Source: a virus. Taken from it: 64,000 nt of DNA. Where the stretch lies: the IMG/VR virus record IMGVR_UViG_3300025012_000054, positions 27,456 to 91,455 of that record; one strand, written 5' to 3'. The position numbers and the translations under genes were made by a program. The notes under the pieces are model-generated. The model was not told where the DNA came from. It did no database searches and worked only from the letters and a program-made list of their open reading frames with translations. This document shows positions 1 through 8,181 of this stretch, one piece after another; within the stretch, counting starts at the first letter, position 1; every line of letters begins with the position of its first letter.

Positions 1-2
1 CT

Positions 3-527
3 AATATCGTTAGTAATTTGGAAAGTAATCTAGATTGTTTGGGATTCAGTTTACGTCTTGGCTTAAATTGCTCGTTCTGCTTTCCATACGGCAAACTCCA
101 AGACATTCCTGCTACTACAAAAATAGACAATGGAGTTGTTAATAAATATAATTGGCAAACGGCGCAACTGGACTTTGGCTACCCACTCGAACTATCAAGT
201 TCTGCTTACAGGCTGGAAGATATAATGGAAATACTAGATAATTGCGATTATCATAATCCAAATTCCCTAGAGGATAGTATGACCAGTTGCCACATTCAGG
301 TAAAACCAAATTTATTAATGTATGATAAAAGCGTGGCGTTTAGCAATCCAATCAACAAAGTCCAACTTGATCATCCTAATAAAAGCGGCGATATAGATGC
401 AGACGTATTGTTACAATATTTTATGGCTGGTTATAGAATAGACGACAAGCTGTTCAATCATTATAAAAACAGCGGAGCACATGAATTAGTAGATATAGAG
501 GTGAAGAAAATATATGAGCAGACATAA
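3..527 (+). CDS. C-terminal part of a probable glycosyltransferase (cut by window edge)
   Basis: The frame is open to the left edge, so only the last 174 residues are visible. The segment with SLRLGLNCSFCFPYG and then QLDFGYPLELSSSAYRLEDI resembles the C-terminal region of phage-encoded glycosyltransferases that modify glycans, and two more glycosyltransferases follow in the same operon. It overlaps the next gene by 14 bp, which suggests translational coupling. The donor and acceptor cannot be read from this fragment; the family assignment rests on pattern recall and context. Confidence 0.5.
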   Translation, partial: NIVSNLESNLDCLGFSLRLGLNCSFCFPYGKLQDIPATTKIDNGVVNKYNWQTAQLDFGYPLELSSSAYRLEDIMEILDNCDYHNPNSLEDSMTSCHIQVKPNLLMYDKSVAFSNPINKVQLDHPNKSGDIDADVLLQYFMAGYRIDDKLFNHYKNSGAHELVDIEVKKIYEQT

Positions 528-1347
528 ACCAAAACAACACACTAAAGAAAGCAATCCTTTGATTTCTGTGATTGTACCAGTTTATAATCGCAAAGAGTGG
601 ATACCCTTAACGCTGGAATCCCTGCGAAGTCAAACTTACAAGAATGTCGAAGTGGCAATTTGCAACGATGGCGGAGAACCTATTGATGATATTCTAAGTC
701 AATTTCAGGACTTGAACATTATTTATACTGCACACGCCGAGAATAAAGGGCTTCCTGCTGCCAGAAATACTGCCCTTAAAAGCTGCCATGGTGAATTCAT
801 AAGTTTTCTCGATTCAGATGATCAATATATGCCTTTGGCGCTAGAATTTAGAATGTGGAATATCAAAAAATTAAATGCGGAAATAGTTTATACACGATCT
901 TTGAGGAATATATATGATCCCATCATACAAGATAACCAAAAGAGATATCGTCTCAAACATCAGGAACTATACTGGAACTCAGAATTTTCTCGTGACCAAA
1001 TATTATGGATGAATATCTGTCCTTGTTGCAATACTCTTTTTTCAAGAAAATCGTGGGAAAAAACAGAATATTGGCTCGATGAAACGTTAACGTCAACCGA
1101 AGATCATGATTTTTGGATTGCATTAAGCAGAAAATTCGATTTTTACAATCTCTCATTGTTAGACGCGGAATGCAGTTATAGGTTAGAGCCTGGAGGACAA
1201 ATGACCGGCAATCGTGATTTTTCACAGAATTGGATTAAAGTCTTTAAGAAATGGAGGAACACCGCCGAGAATCTGACCCTTGTTACAAATACCCAAAACG
1301 CAATTTTAAAACAGGCGGGAATCGACCCTGAAAAATATGGCTTATAA
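514..1347 (+). CDS. Family 2 (GT-A) glycosyltransferase
   Basis: 277 residues. The N-terminus PLISVIVPVYNRKEWIPLTL and the NDGG, GLPAARNTAL and FLDSDDQ segments are the nucleotide-sugar binding core of GT2 enzymes, with DSDD supplying the DXD metal-binding motif near residue 95. It transfers a sugar from a nucleotide-sugar to an unknown acceptor. The ATG at 514 follows a GAGGTGAAG ribosome site. It lies between two other glycosyltransferase genes, interrupted by an HNH gene, so these may act together on a host surface glycan, a virion protein or DNA. Which one cannot be told. Confidence 0.9.
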   Translation: MSRHKPKQHTKESNPLISVIVPVYNRKEWIPLTLESLRSQTYKNVEVAICNDGGEPIDDILSQFQDLNIIYTAHAENKGLPAARNTALKSCHGEFISFLDSDDQYMPLALEFRMWNIKKLNAEIVYTRSLRNIYDPIIQDNQKRYRLKHQELYWNSEFSRDQILWMNICPCCNTLFSRKSWEKTEYWLDETLTSTEDHDFWIALSRKFDFYNLSLLDAECSYRLEPGGQMTGNRDFSQNWIKVFKKWRNTAENLTLVTNTQNAILKQAGIDPEKYGL

Positions 1348-2302
1348 AAGCAAATATATCAATCTCGACCTAACAGGGATGAGATTTGGAAAATTAACGG
1401 CAATAAAAAAATCGGAAACGAAAAAAACGCGAAAAACAACTTGGGAATGCTACTGCGATTGTGGAAATACCTCTTTAAGAACAGTTACAGAATTGCTGGT
1501 TTTAAATCTCCAAACATGTGGAAAGTGCCATAGAAATAAAGATATTACAGGAAAGAGATTTGGTAGTTTGATAGTTCTATTCCTTGATCATTTTTATAGA
1601 AAACAGCCTTATTGGAAATGCAAGTGTGATTGTGACAACACTACTGTTGTTCGAGGGAGCAGTCTGGCGTCGGGATACACTAGGAGTTGTGGATGTAGGA
1701 GAATTATTGTTGGCAAAATGAGAATGATTGATTTAACTAACAAGAAGTTTGGTAGATGGACGGTGTTATCTTTAGCAGAAAGACCAGAAAATATAAAATC
1801 AGGAATATATTGGAATTGTATTTGCGATTGCGGAAATCCAGGTATTATTAGAGGAGCAAATTTAGTAAACGGAAACACAATTTCTTGCGGATGTTACCTT
1901 AAAGACCATTTTGAGTCAGGACTCGAAAAAGCCAACATTCATAGGGCGTACATGTCATATAAAAAATCTGCAAGAAATAAAAATCAAGAATTCGAGTTAA
2001 CTGAAAAAGATTTTTTATATTTGGCAAAACAAAATTGCTTTTATTGTAACGCTCCTCCTTCTAATATACAAAAAGGCGGAATGAATAGTGTTTTTTATTA
2101 TTCTGGAATGGATAGGGTTGACAATACAAGAGGATATACTTTGGATAATGCTGTTCCCTGCTGTAAAGAATGTAATATAGGTAAAAAAGCAAAAACCAAA
2201 GAAGAATTTTTAAATTGGATTAAGAGAATATATATGCATTCTATTCTCAATAAAGATGAAAAAGAAAATCCTGTAAGCCAATATAAAGCAAAGGAGAAAT
2301 AA
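1337..2302 (+). CDS. HNH-type homing endonuclease with three zinc-ribbon-like repeats
   Basis: 321 residues. Three tandem copies of a DLTGMRFGKLTAIK...W.C.CDCGN...CGC module (about residues 10-60, 70-120 and 130-185) form the DNA-recognition part. The C-terminal nuclease domain carries CFYC, DRVDNTRGYTLDN and PCCKECNIGKKA, matching HNH proteins that hold zinc through paired CxxC motifs. It starts at ATG 1337, overlapping the end of the GT2 gene by 11 bp. Free-standing phage homing endonucleases of this type insert between genes; here it splits a glycosyltransferase operon. Confidence 0.85.
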   Translation: MAYKSKYINLDLTGMRFGKLTAIKKSETKKTRKTTWECYCDCGNTSLRTVTELLVLNLQTCGKCHRNKDITGKRFGSLIVLFLDHFYRKQPYWKCKCDCDNTTVVRGSSLASGYTRSCGCRRIIVGKMRMIDLTNKKFGRWTVLSLAERPENIKSGIYWNCICDCGNPGIIRGANLVNGNTISCGCYLKDHFESGLEKANIHRAYMSYKKSARNKNQEFELTEKDFLYLAKQNCFYCNAPPSNIQKGGMNSVFYYSGMDRVDNTRGYTLDNAVPCCKECNIGKKAKTKEEFLNWIKRIYMHSILNKDEKENPVSQYKAKEK

Positions 2303-2304
2303 AT

Positions 2305-3420
2305 TTGGATATCGTAATGGTTTTCGCAGATTCGCCTGGTGAATTAAATTGTTCCATCCATAACATTTTAAATCCGGCAAAAGCAATTAATAAACTAGAA
2401 GGGCATCATGTCGATACATTTTTTATCAATGATTTTAATACCAATACAGAGGAGGTTCAAAAGGCTTGTGAAAAAGCAGATATTATCGTAATTGAACGCA
2501 ATTTGTTTGGCGATGCCCTGGTAATGGAAATGTTTTGGTGGGTTAGAAATAAGACAATAGCGGTAATATTTGACGATGCCTATCATGTTATTGAGCCGGA
2601 AAACGTAGCCCATGGCTTCTGGCACGAAAGTCAGATAATGACCAAGAATGAAGACAATACGCTGAATACCCTGACTGTTGTGCCAAAGACGTTGACGCAG
2701 TTACGCAGGGGCGTTCGCACAGCTAAGGGCATGATTGCGCCATCTAAGGTGTTGACAGATGATTGGATGGCATATACAAAAACATATCGCACCCATAACT
2801 ACCTGGATTTGAATCGCTACCCAGATGATACGCAGCCATTATTTCCCCACGATGACATTGTAATAGGCTGGTGTGGGAGTATGTCGCATGTTTCTTCTTT
2901 TACGGATAGTGGCGTTTTACCTGCTCTTACCTATGTGGGTAGAAAATATCCTAATGTTAGAATTATGTGCGGTGGTGACAAAAGAGTTTACGATAAAATC
3001 AATCTTCCCGAAGGCAAGAAATTCTTCTCACCGTTTGTTCCAGAAGAACAATGGGCGTCCCTGTTGAAAAGCATTGATATTGGATTAGCCCCTTTGAGCA
3101 GTGAGTTCGACAAAAGGCGGTCATGGATTAAAGCCCTGGAATATATGATAATGAAAACTCCATGGATTGCCACCAATTTCGAGACCTATCATGAACTCGG
3201 CGAGTATGGAACACTGGTGGAAAACGGCGTAGATAATTGGAAGAAGGCATTAGTGGACATGATCGAAAATATAGAAGATGCTCGTAAACTAGCAAACGGT
3301 AAAGCCTACGAATTTGCCTTGGAACAAACTTACGAAAAAAATATTCATAAACTATTGGATGTGTACCAACAAATTATCAGTTCTCCAGATCGTGATGACG
3401 TACATGATTACGGTAAATGA
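2305..3420 (+). CDS. GT-B (family 4-like) glycosyltransferase
   Basis: 371 residues from a TTG start at 2305, placed by the AAGGAG ribosome site upstream. The C-terminal half has the GT-B donor-site pattern: IGWCGSMSHVSS near residue 190, then IDIGLAPLSSEFDKRRSWIKALEYMIMKTPWIA, where E and K/R residues contact the nucleotide diphosphate. The N-terminal Rossmann-like half holds ADIIVIERNLFG. It completes the glycosyltransferase cluster at the left end of the window. Substrate unknown. Confidence 0.85.
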   Translation: MDIVMVFADSPGELNCSIHNILNPAKAINKLEGHHVDTFFINDFNTNTEEVQKACEKADIIVIERNLFGDALVMEMFWWVRNKTIAVIFDDAYHVIEPENVAHGFWHESQIMTKNEDNTLNTLTVVPKTLTQLRRGVRTAKGMIAPSKVLTDDWMAYTKTYRTHNYLDLNRYPDDTQPLFPHDDIVIGWCGSMSHVSSFTDSGVLPALTYVGRKYPNVRIMCGGDKRVYDKINLPEGKKFFSPFVPEEQWASLLKSIDIGLAPLSSEFDKRRSWIKALEYMIMKTPWIATNFETYHELGEYGTLVENGVDNWKKALVDMIENIEDARKLANGKAYEFALEQTYEKNIHKLLDVYQQIISSPDRDDVHDYGK

Positions 3421-3628
3421 TTGGATAATCAAAACAGATATACAAATAGAAGAAAAACGTGCTCGTCATAAAAATTCACTCTATGTCATGGAAGCAAAAA
3501 TAATAGAAGATGGAATTAGTATCGAAGAACGTATAAGCGAATATTATGACGCCAAAAATATCTGTACTAAAATCAAACGATGCCCGCTAAAACATGCTTA
3601 TGAAATCGCCCTGTGGCAGAAAATATAA
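3404..3628 (+). CDS. Small conserved-looking protein, function unknown
   Basis: 74 residues. The reading frame extends upstream inside the glycosyltransferase gene, but ATG 3404 (or 3395) near the end of that gene is the more sensible start and gives a 17-bp overlap. The product is charged and soluble, with EERISEYYDAKN and a C-terminal KIKRCPLKHAYEIALWQK. No motif recognised. It overlaps the next gene by 35 bp. Confidence 0.55.
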   Translation: MITVNDWIIKTDIQIEEKRARHKNSLYVMEAKIIEDGISIEERISEYYDAKNICTKIKRCPLKHAYEIALWQKI

Positions 3629-4004
3629 GCCCCGAAGAACGTGTAAACATTGTGGTGGACTTTTGGTACAAATAGACGAGATGATGCTGCCCACTATTAG
3701 CCTGTTGAATAAGAAGGGATATCGTACCAGATTTTGTTGTAGCGGTCACGTATATGATGATTTTATTCATCCTTTTCTCTTGTTTCAAACATATGTGATT
3801 TTCGAAAAAAACATTATACTTCCATCAATACCTAAAGATTTTAGATACGATGGCAACTATGAAGACGGAAGATCTTGCATTAGAAAAGATTCATATGATG
3901 GATGGACTGATAGTTATGCCCATTGCGAGTTACTAAGAGGAAATTTATCGCTGATAGAATGGGCAACAATGTTACCACAACATAATGAAAGCAACATTTT
4001 ATAA
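3594..4004 (+). CDS. Phage zinc-binding protein with GYRTRFCCSGH motif
   Basis: 136 residues. A CKHCGG pair near residue 17 is followed by the segment SLLNKKGYRTRFCCSGHV, a pattern I recall from uncharacterised proteins of many phages, where the Cys/His residues probably bind zinc. The central part is acidic and aromatic (YDGNYEDGRS). Function unknown. Its last codons form the first intergenic palindrome (3985-4002), and the following ribosome site AAAGGAG serves the next gene. Confidence 0.7.
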   Translation: MLMKSPCGRKYKPRRTCKHCGGLLVQIDEMMLPTISLLNKKGYRTRFCCSGHVYDDFIHPFLLFQTYVIFEKNIILPSIPKDFRYDGNYEDGRSCIRKDSYDGWTDSYAHCELLRGNLSLIEWATMLPQHNESNIL

Positions 4005-4013
4005 AGGAGTTAT

Positions 4014-4214
4014 ATGTTGGAAAAAGATAAAGATCCAACCGGTAAAGATATAAAGAATATGCTATCAGATTTTCACGCTGAAACAGAAACAGACCTGGAA
4101 GAAAATCTGCTGAAAGATTGGAATATGGTAAGATGTGCGATATGCCATAGGCAACTGGATTTATTGGTAGCCGCTTATTTAGACGATGAACCCGTACACC
4201 AATATTGTTTATAG
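4014..4214 (+). CDS. Small putative zinc-finger protein
   Basis: 66 residues, ATG 4014 with AAAGGAG upstream. The C-terminal half, CAICHRQLDLLVAAYLD followed by HQYC, places four possible zinc ligands (CxxC and HxxC) around a short hydrophobic core. The N-terminal half is acidic. Function unknown. Confidence 0.65.
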   Translation: MLEKDKDPTGKDIKNMLSDFHAETETDLEENLLKDWNMVRCAICHRQLDLLVAAYLDDEPVHQYCL

Positions 4215-4223
4215 GATGCCGAT

Positions 4224-4445
4224 ATGATTACCTTGGATTCAATATTACAAATGATATATGATAAGCATGAATCTCTGGAGCGCAAAATGTCCGAAGGCAA
4301 ATCTCGCGGAATGACCCAGATGGAAGAATTCGGATTACTGAGCGAGGATGTAGCTACTATGGAAATCTACAACACTATAATGAAAGATGTTATTGATTGC
4401 AATAAAGATTTAAACAACTATTCGGATTGGCTAAAGACAGCCTAG
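4224..4445 (+). CDS. Small protein of unknown function
   Basis: 73 residues, ATG 4224 shortly after the preceding stop, with TAGGAT as a weak ribosome site. Predicted mostly helical and polar (KMSEGKSRGMTQMEEFG, MEIYNTIMKDVIDCNKDL). No recognised motif. It is followed closely by the next gene, so part of the same transcript. Confidence 0.6.
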   Translation: MITLDSILQMIYDKHESLERKMSEGKSRGMTQMEEFGLLSEDVATMEIYNTIMKDVIDCNKDLNNYSDWLKTA

Positions 4446-4453
4446 GAGAAAAA

Positions 4454-4666
4454 ATGGACACCATAAAATTTGAATTAAATACAGACACGGATTACCGCGT
4501 TGTTGCCGAAATATCTTTAAACGGCGTCAGTATTGATGACTATCTCATTGCTTTCAAAGCGTTTCTAATCGCTTGTAGTTTTACCGAACAAACAGTAGAA
4601 GAAATCCAAATGATGGAAAACGCCAGATATATTATCGACAGAGAACAACAAGAAAACAATATTTAA
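4454..4666 (+). CDS. Small protein of unknown function
   Basis: 70 residues from ATG 4454, chosen over an upstream in-frame start because TAGGAG lies just 5' of it. The N-terminus (MDTIKFELNTDTDYRVVAEISLN) suggests a small beta-sheet, followed by an amphipathic helix. It ends just before the promoter of the recombinase gene and closes the first operon. Confidence 0.6.
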   Translation: MDTIKFELNTDTDYRVVAEISLNGVSIDDYLIAFKAFLIACSFTEQTVEEIQMMENARYIIDREQQENNI

Positions 4667-4669
4667 CCC

Positions 4670-4698
4670 TTGACAAGAACGGCAATTGGTGGTAATAT
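4670..4698 (+). promoter_or_regulatory. Promoter of the tyrosine recombinase gene
   Basis: TTGACA at 4670-4675, a 17-bp spacer ending in TGGTGG, and TAATAT at 4693-4698. The start of transcription would fall near 4705, directly before the AAGGAG ribosome site of the recombinase at 4721. Confidence 0.8.
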
Positions 4699-4720
4699 TT
4701 ATATATTCAAGGAGATGATT

Positions 4721-5596
4721 ATGCGAGAATATAATGAATTTATCAAAAATAAAAGCCACTTATCACCACATACGCTAAGAAGTTATAGTAGTACCATATC
4801 TAAATTCTTGGTGCATTACGACGTTAAAGACATTGAAGATTATCGACGGTTACAACTCATTGACTTTGAAAATTATCTCAGCGAATTACCGGTACAAAAC
4901 AGCAGTTACAACGCACATCTGCGCAATCTTCAGGTGTTTTCTTCCTGGCTGCATGATCATAAAATGACCGCTGAAAACATCATCCAGAATATGAAACCCC
5001 GCAAGGAAGAGCGCAAAGATAAGATATCTCTTACAGAAGCAGAAAGACAGGCGATGATTAGTCATGCAGATTCTCTTGACTTCAAACTTAGTCTGGCGCT
5101 GATGTTTTACATGGGGCTACGTCGTGAGGAATTAATCGGAGTAAAAGTGTCGGATATCGGGGGCGATTTCCTGACGGTTTTAGGCAAGGGTAAAAAGAAA
5201 GTTAAGTTAGAAATGCCTCCGATTGTAAAAACGCTGGTAGATGCTTATTTGTCCTTGCGTAAAAGCGATAGCGAATATCTTATTCTTTCAAAGGTAGGAA
5301 AGCACTCACTGTCTAGCAGCGGATCTATTTACAAGCGCGTAAAGTCTGTGGCTAAAAAGGCAGGGATTGCGCCGGAACGAGTTGAGATGATTGCACCCCA
5401 TACTCTCCGCAGGACGTTTGCTTGCTTGGCGGTACAAAACAATGTGTCGCCATATATTGTGAAGGACATGCTCCGCCACAGCCAGTTCAGTACCACCGAG
5501 AGGTATCTTAAAGCCATGGGTTCCGATGTGGCTAACACAGCAATTAGGAATCAGCCGATGCCCAGCGAGGAGGCAATGCAATGGTCGAAGCTATAG
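4721..5596 (+). CDS. Tyrosine recombinase / integrase (XerC/D-like)
   Basis: 291 residues. The N-terminal part (about 1-95) is a SAM-like core-binding domain. The catalytic domain shows the full set: Arg in MGLRREELIG, Lys in LGKGKKKVK, HTLRR (HxxR), the second His in LRHSQFSTTERY and the nucleophilic Tyr in the same segment. It cuts and rejoins DNA between two inverted arm sites across a 6-8 bp overlap. ATG 4721 is chosen because AAGGAG is 6 nt upstream. It has its own promoter and may integrate the phage or act on repeats in the genome; no attP was identified. Confidence 0.92.
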   Translation: MREYNEFIKNKSHLSPHTLRSYSSTISKFLVHYDVKDIEDYRRLQLIDFENYLSELPVQNSSYNAHLRNLQVFSSWLHDHKMTAENIIQNMKPRKEERKDKISLTEAERQAMISHADSLDFKLSLALMFYMGLRREELIGVKVSDIGGDFLTVLGKGKKKVKLEMPPIVKTLVDAYLSLRKSDSEYLILSKVGKHSLSSSGSIYKRVKSVAKKAGIAPERVEMIAPHTLRRTFACLAVQNNVSPYIVKDMLRHSQFSTTERYLKAMGSDVANTAIRNQPMPSEEAMQWSKL

Positions 5597-5805
5597 AAAT
5601 ACGATCATGCTTCCTGTGGCAAAACGCCGTCACCTGGTATGAGGAAAAGTATGGAAAGTGTAGTTGGATTGCTAGTGAAAGCGGAGCAAATGTTATCAAT
5701 AGTCTAACTGGTGACTTGGTTGCATATAAAACACATTTTCCCAATCAATATTTTCTCGTTACAGAATATTTTCAAAAATCCCCATGGGGGAAAAAGACAC
5801 AATGA
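5581..5805 (+). CDS. Small protein of unknown function
   Basis: 74 residues. ATG 5581 lies within the last codons of the recombinase gene, preceded by GAGGAGG, so it is translationally coupled to it. Rich in aromatic residues (FLWQNAVTWYEEKYGKCSW). Possibly an accessory of the recombinase because of the coupling, but no motif supports this. Confidence 0.6.
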   Translation: MVEAIEIRSCFLWQNAVTWYEEKYGKCSWIASESGANVINSLTGDLVAYKTHFPNQYFLVTEYFQKSPWGKKTQ

Positions 5806-5829
5806 AACCTATCTTTTATTAGGAGTAAA

Positions 5830-6012
5830 ATGGACGAACATATAAAGAATCTTTGGGAAATAATCATTGAAGAAATGCCTCAAGGCTGTATTATAACTGA
5901 TATCAAAACGAGGGATGAGATTGTAATTGCGTCAATGCACGATGCCCTAGCGCTTGCTCAATCACTACTAGAAATGGTTAAGGCGCAAATAGAGAAACGC
6001 GGAATAGAATAA
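5830..6012 (+). CDS. Small protein of unknown function
   Basis: 60 residues behind a copy of the intergenic palindrome (5802-5819) and a TAGGAG ribosome site. Acidic, probably an alpha/beta fold: IIEEMPQGCIITDIK then a helix ASMHDALALAQSLLEMV. No recognised family. Confidence 0.65.
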   Translation: MDEHIKNLWEIIIEEMPQGCIITDIKTRDEIVIASMHDALALAQSLLEMVKAQIEKRGIE

Positions 6013-6038
6013 AAGACTGATTTCATTAGGAGAGAATA

Positions 6039-6590
6039 TTGGACAGAGCGCATAGTTTGGTAGGTTTTAATCCAACAGATAGACCCCAAGACGATTTTTA
6101 TCCAACGCCAGAGAATGCCACCATTTCATTATTAGACATATTCAAGCCATCTGGTAATATTTGGGAATGTGCTTGTGGCAATGGGGCAATTTCAGAAGTC
6201 CTTATACGAAACGGATATGATGTTATTAGCACAGATTTATATGGACATGGATATGGAAAAGTTGGCGTAGATTTTCTGGAAACTAAAGAAAAATTATCAG
6301 ACAATATCATAACCAATCCTCCTTTTAATTTGGCAAATGAATTTATTGACCATGCAATCAACGGATTGAAAATTAAAAATATGGCTTTACTCTTGAAATT
6401 ACAAGCGCTTGAGGGCGATAAACGAAGTAAACTCTTGCAGCAAACCCGTTTATCATCAGTAAACGTTTTTAGAAAAAGATTAACTTTAACGCGCAATGGC
6501 GAAAAGATGAAAAATAGTGGAATGATTGCCTTTGCTTGGTTTGTTTGGAAAGAAGATTATCTTGGTTCACCTATCGTGAGATGGCTATAA
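6039..6590 (+). CDS. SAM-dependent DNA methyltransferase (NPPF type), copy 1
   Basis: 183 residues from TTG 6039, which follows TAGGAGAG. The order DDFYPTP, WECACGNGAISEVL (SAM-binding motif I), STDLYGHGYG and ITNPPFNLA (motif IV, catalytic NPPF) matches compact phage adenine N6-methyltransferases that use one Rossmann-like domain. A clear paralog lies at 11698-12240. It probably modifies phage DNA against restriction; target sequence unknown. No separate target-recognition domain is visible. Confidence 0.85.
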   Translation: MDRAHSLVGFNPTDRPQDDFYPTPENATISLLDIFKPSGNIWECACGNGAISEVLIRNGYDVISTDLYGHGYGKVGVDFLETKEKLSDNIITNPPFNLANEFIDHAINGLKIKNMALLLKLQALEGDKRSKLLQQTRLSSVNVFRKRLTLTRNGEKMKNSGMIAFAWFVWKEDYLGSPIVRWL

Positions 6591-6608
6591 TAAATCTTTG
6601 ATAGCACA

Positions 6609-6731
6609 ATGAGAAAAATGGAAGATTGGAATGATATTTTTAAGGAAATAGCAGAAATGCTTATTAGGCTTGCCAAACAAATGGACATCTCAGTAGAAGA
6701 AGTTATTGAAGGTACAAAAAAAATGGATTGA
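6609..6731 (+). CDS. Very small helical protein
   Basis: 40 residues, ATG 6609. The sequence EDWNDIFKEIAEMLIRLAKQ followed by MDISVEEVIEGTKK is a plausible helix-turn-helix-sized amphipathic protein. No strong ribosome site is visible, so coding is likely but not certain. Confidence 0.45.
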   Translation: MRKMEDWNDIFKEIAEMLIRLAKQMDISVEEVIEGTKKMD

Positions 6732-6807
6732 TGAGGGAAAAGATGCCTCATAAAATCTTGATTTCATTGTACGAGTGTTTTCAACATTTGTTGAAAGGAT
6801 ATATAGT

Positions 6808-7119
6808 ATGACCGTGCCGAATAAAGAATCGCGTGATTTATTTGAAGAACTCGTAAAAATCATTTTAATGCGGGGTACTATGTTTCCAAAAGAACATGGA
6901 AACTGGGCAAGGCTTCAAATTGGTGACGATGCGTATCTGTGTATGGATACTTGGAGTCAAGCAATTCACCTTAAGAAAAATGCAGAGTACAACAATAAAT
7001 GGACTGGATTTGATGGAGAAGAAATGCAATATTTGGGACTGAATTTTGGCGGAATGGAACTCCATGTAGATGCTTATTATCTGGAAAATTTGTTAGAAGC
7101 AATAAAAAAAAGTACATGA
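6808..7119 (+). CDS. Protein of unknown function
   Basis: 103 residues. ATG 6808 is preferred over an upstream in-frame ATG because GAAAGGAT sits 9 nt before it. Contains a beta-rich stretch (NWARLQIGDDAYLCMDTWS, WTGFDGEEMQYLGLNFGG). Separated from its neighbours by palindromic elements at 6750-6767 and 7116-7133. No family recognised. Confidence 0.65.
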   Translation: MTVPNKESRDLFEELVKIILMRGTMFPKEHGNWARLQIGDDAYLCMDTWSQAIHLKKNAEYNNKWTGFDGEEMQYLGLNFGGMELHVDAYYLENLLEAIKKST

Positions 7120-7144
7120 AAGTAAAATTTTATTAGGAGATATT

Positions 7145-7324
7145 ATGAAGCAAGCGATAATTCATTTCAAGAATGGAACAAAAGATTGGGTAGATCCAAT
7201 CGATGACGAAGAAAAAGACATTTTCTATGGGAACGCCACTATTATCATAACCAACGGGGCAAATCAAAGATATGTTTATGATAGGCAGTCCATATCGCTG
7301 ATCGAAATTGTACATATTGATTAA
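7145..7324 (+). CDS. Small protein of unknown function
   Basis: 59 residues, ATG 7145 after TAGGAG. It reads MKQAIIHFKNGTKDWVDP, then YGNATIIITNGANQRYVYD, suggesting a small beta-barrel or SH3-like fold. No family recognised. Two tandem palindromic elements follow it. Confidence 0.65.
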   Translation: MKQAIIHFKNGTKDWVDPIDDEEKDIFYGNATIIITNGANQRYVYDRQSISLIEIVHID

Positions 7325-7366
7325 TGAAATTGAACTTTCATGAGGTACATAAAACAATAATTTCAT
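7324..7366 (+). repeat. Two tandem copies of the intergenic palindrome
   Basis: Copy 1 is ATGAAA-ttgaac-TTTCAT (7324-7341, perfect stem), followed by GAGGT. Copy 2 is ATAAAA-caataa-TTTCAT (7349-7366), followed by AAGG. Each looks like a complete gene-start unit, but no gene lies between them, as if a cassette had been lost from the first. Confidence 0.8.
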
Positions 7367-7389
7367 AAGGTTTTGAAATGGATAAATAA

Positions 7390-7608
7390 ATGAAAATAGA
7401 TTTTATATCAATTGAAAAAATGAAAAATCAAATACCAAATTGTAATACGTTGCTGATATCACAGAAAACTTATGATGAAAATATTAAGAATTTTAAAAAC
7501 GGATATTATGGTAAATTAAAAATAGAAATTGCAAAAAATGCAGACGACAATAAGATGTTATTATATTGTTCGCCTAATGAGAAAGATATGACCGCCGGTA
7601 AATTATGA
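7390..7608 (+). CDS. Small protein of unknown function
   Basis: 72 residues. A strong ribosome site is absent directly upstream; AAGG after the second palindrome is about 20 nt away, and a 3-codon reading frame at 7378 precedes it. Mixed alpha/beta composition with many Lys/Asn. Overlaps the next gene by 4 bp (ATGA). Confidence 0.55.
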   Translation: MKIDFISIEKMKNQIPNCNTLLISQKTYDENIKNFKNGYYGKLKIEIAKNADDNKMLLYCSPNEKDMTAGKL

Positions 7609-7796
7609 AATTTGATCTTTATTTTAAAAATAAAACTTTGTATATTGGTTATATAAAAGGTTTTGACGATGGGTATATTGATGGAAAAAATGATTTGGGC
7701 TATAAACAAAAAGATAAAAATATAAATTTATATTGCCTAGGATACTTTGAGGGGTATAATTATGGGAACAACCAATATAAAAAAATGGAAAGGTAA
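7605..7796 (+). CDS. Small Tyr/Gly/Asn-rich protein
   Basis: 63 residues, starting in the ATGA overlap with the previous stop. The sequence has repeated G-[FY]-x-D/E-G turns (YIKGFDDGYIDGKNDLGY, LGYFEGYNYG), a pattern resembling short tandem glycine-containing helices. Function unknown. Confidence 0.55.
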   Translation: MKFDLYFKNKTLYIGYIKGFDDGYIDGKNDLGYKQKDKNINLYCLGYFEGYNYGNNQYKKMER

Positions 7797-7896
7797 AATT
7801 TTGTTACTTATAAATAGGGCAATAGACATAAAACGCCTATTATCCTAAACAAAAACTTATTAGAAAATTTTAAATAACAAATAAGAGGAGAAGATT

Positions 7897-8097
7897 ATGG
7901 CGCCAAGCAGAATAAGCATACTAAAAAATAAATATAATGAAGTGTCTTTATCTTTATATAATTGGACTTTACATGATTCTGTTCCAGTAATTACGATGGC
8001 ATGTAATTCACCAGAAGAATTAATATCTGAGATAGATGAATTAATTGAAAATTTAAAAGAAATAAAGATTAACGCTGAACAATATTTTATCACATAA
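7897..8097 (+). CDS. Small protein of unknown function
   Basis: 66 residues, ATG 7897 after AGAGGAGAAG. An N-terminal beta portion (NEVSLSLYNWTLHDSVPVITM) is followed by an acidic amphipathic helix (EELISEIDELIENLKEI). No family recognised. The 100 bases upstream (7797-7896) hold no gene, only degenerate copies of the palindrome. Confidence 0.6.
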   Translation: MAPSRISILKNKYNEVSLSLYNWTLHDSVPVITMACNSPEELISEIDELIENLKEIKINAEQYFIT

Positions 8098-8181
8098 AAT
8101 ATTCTTTTTTTATGAAAAATACGATAGGGTCTATAGATTATATTCTGGCAATAACCAAAAAATAAATGAAAGGACAAAATC

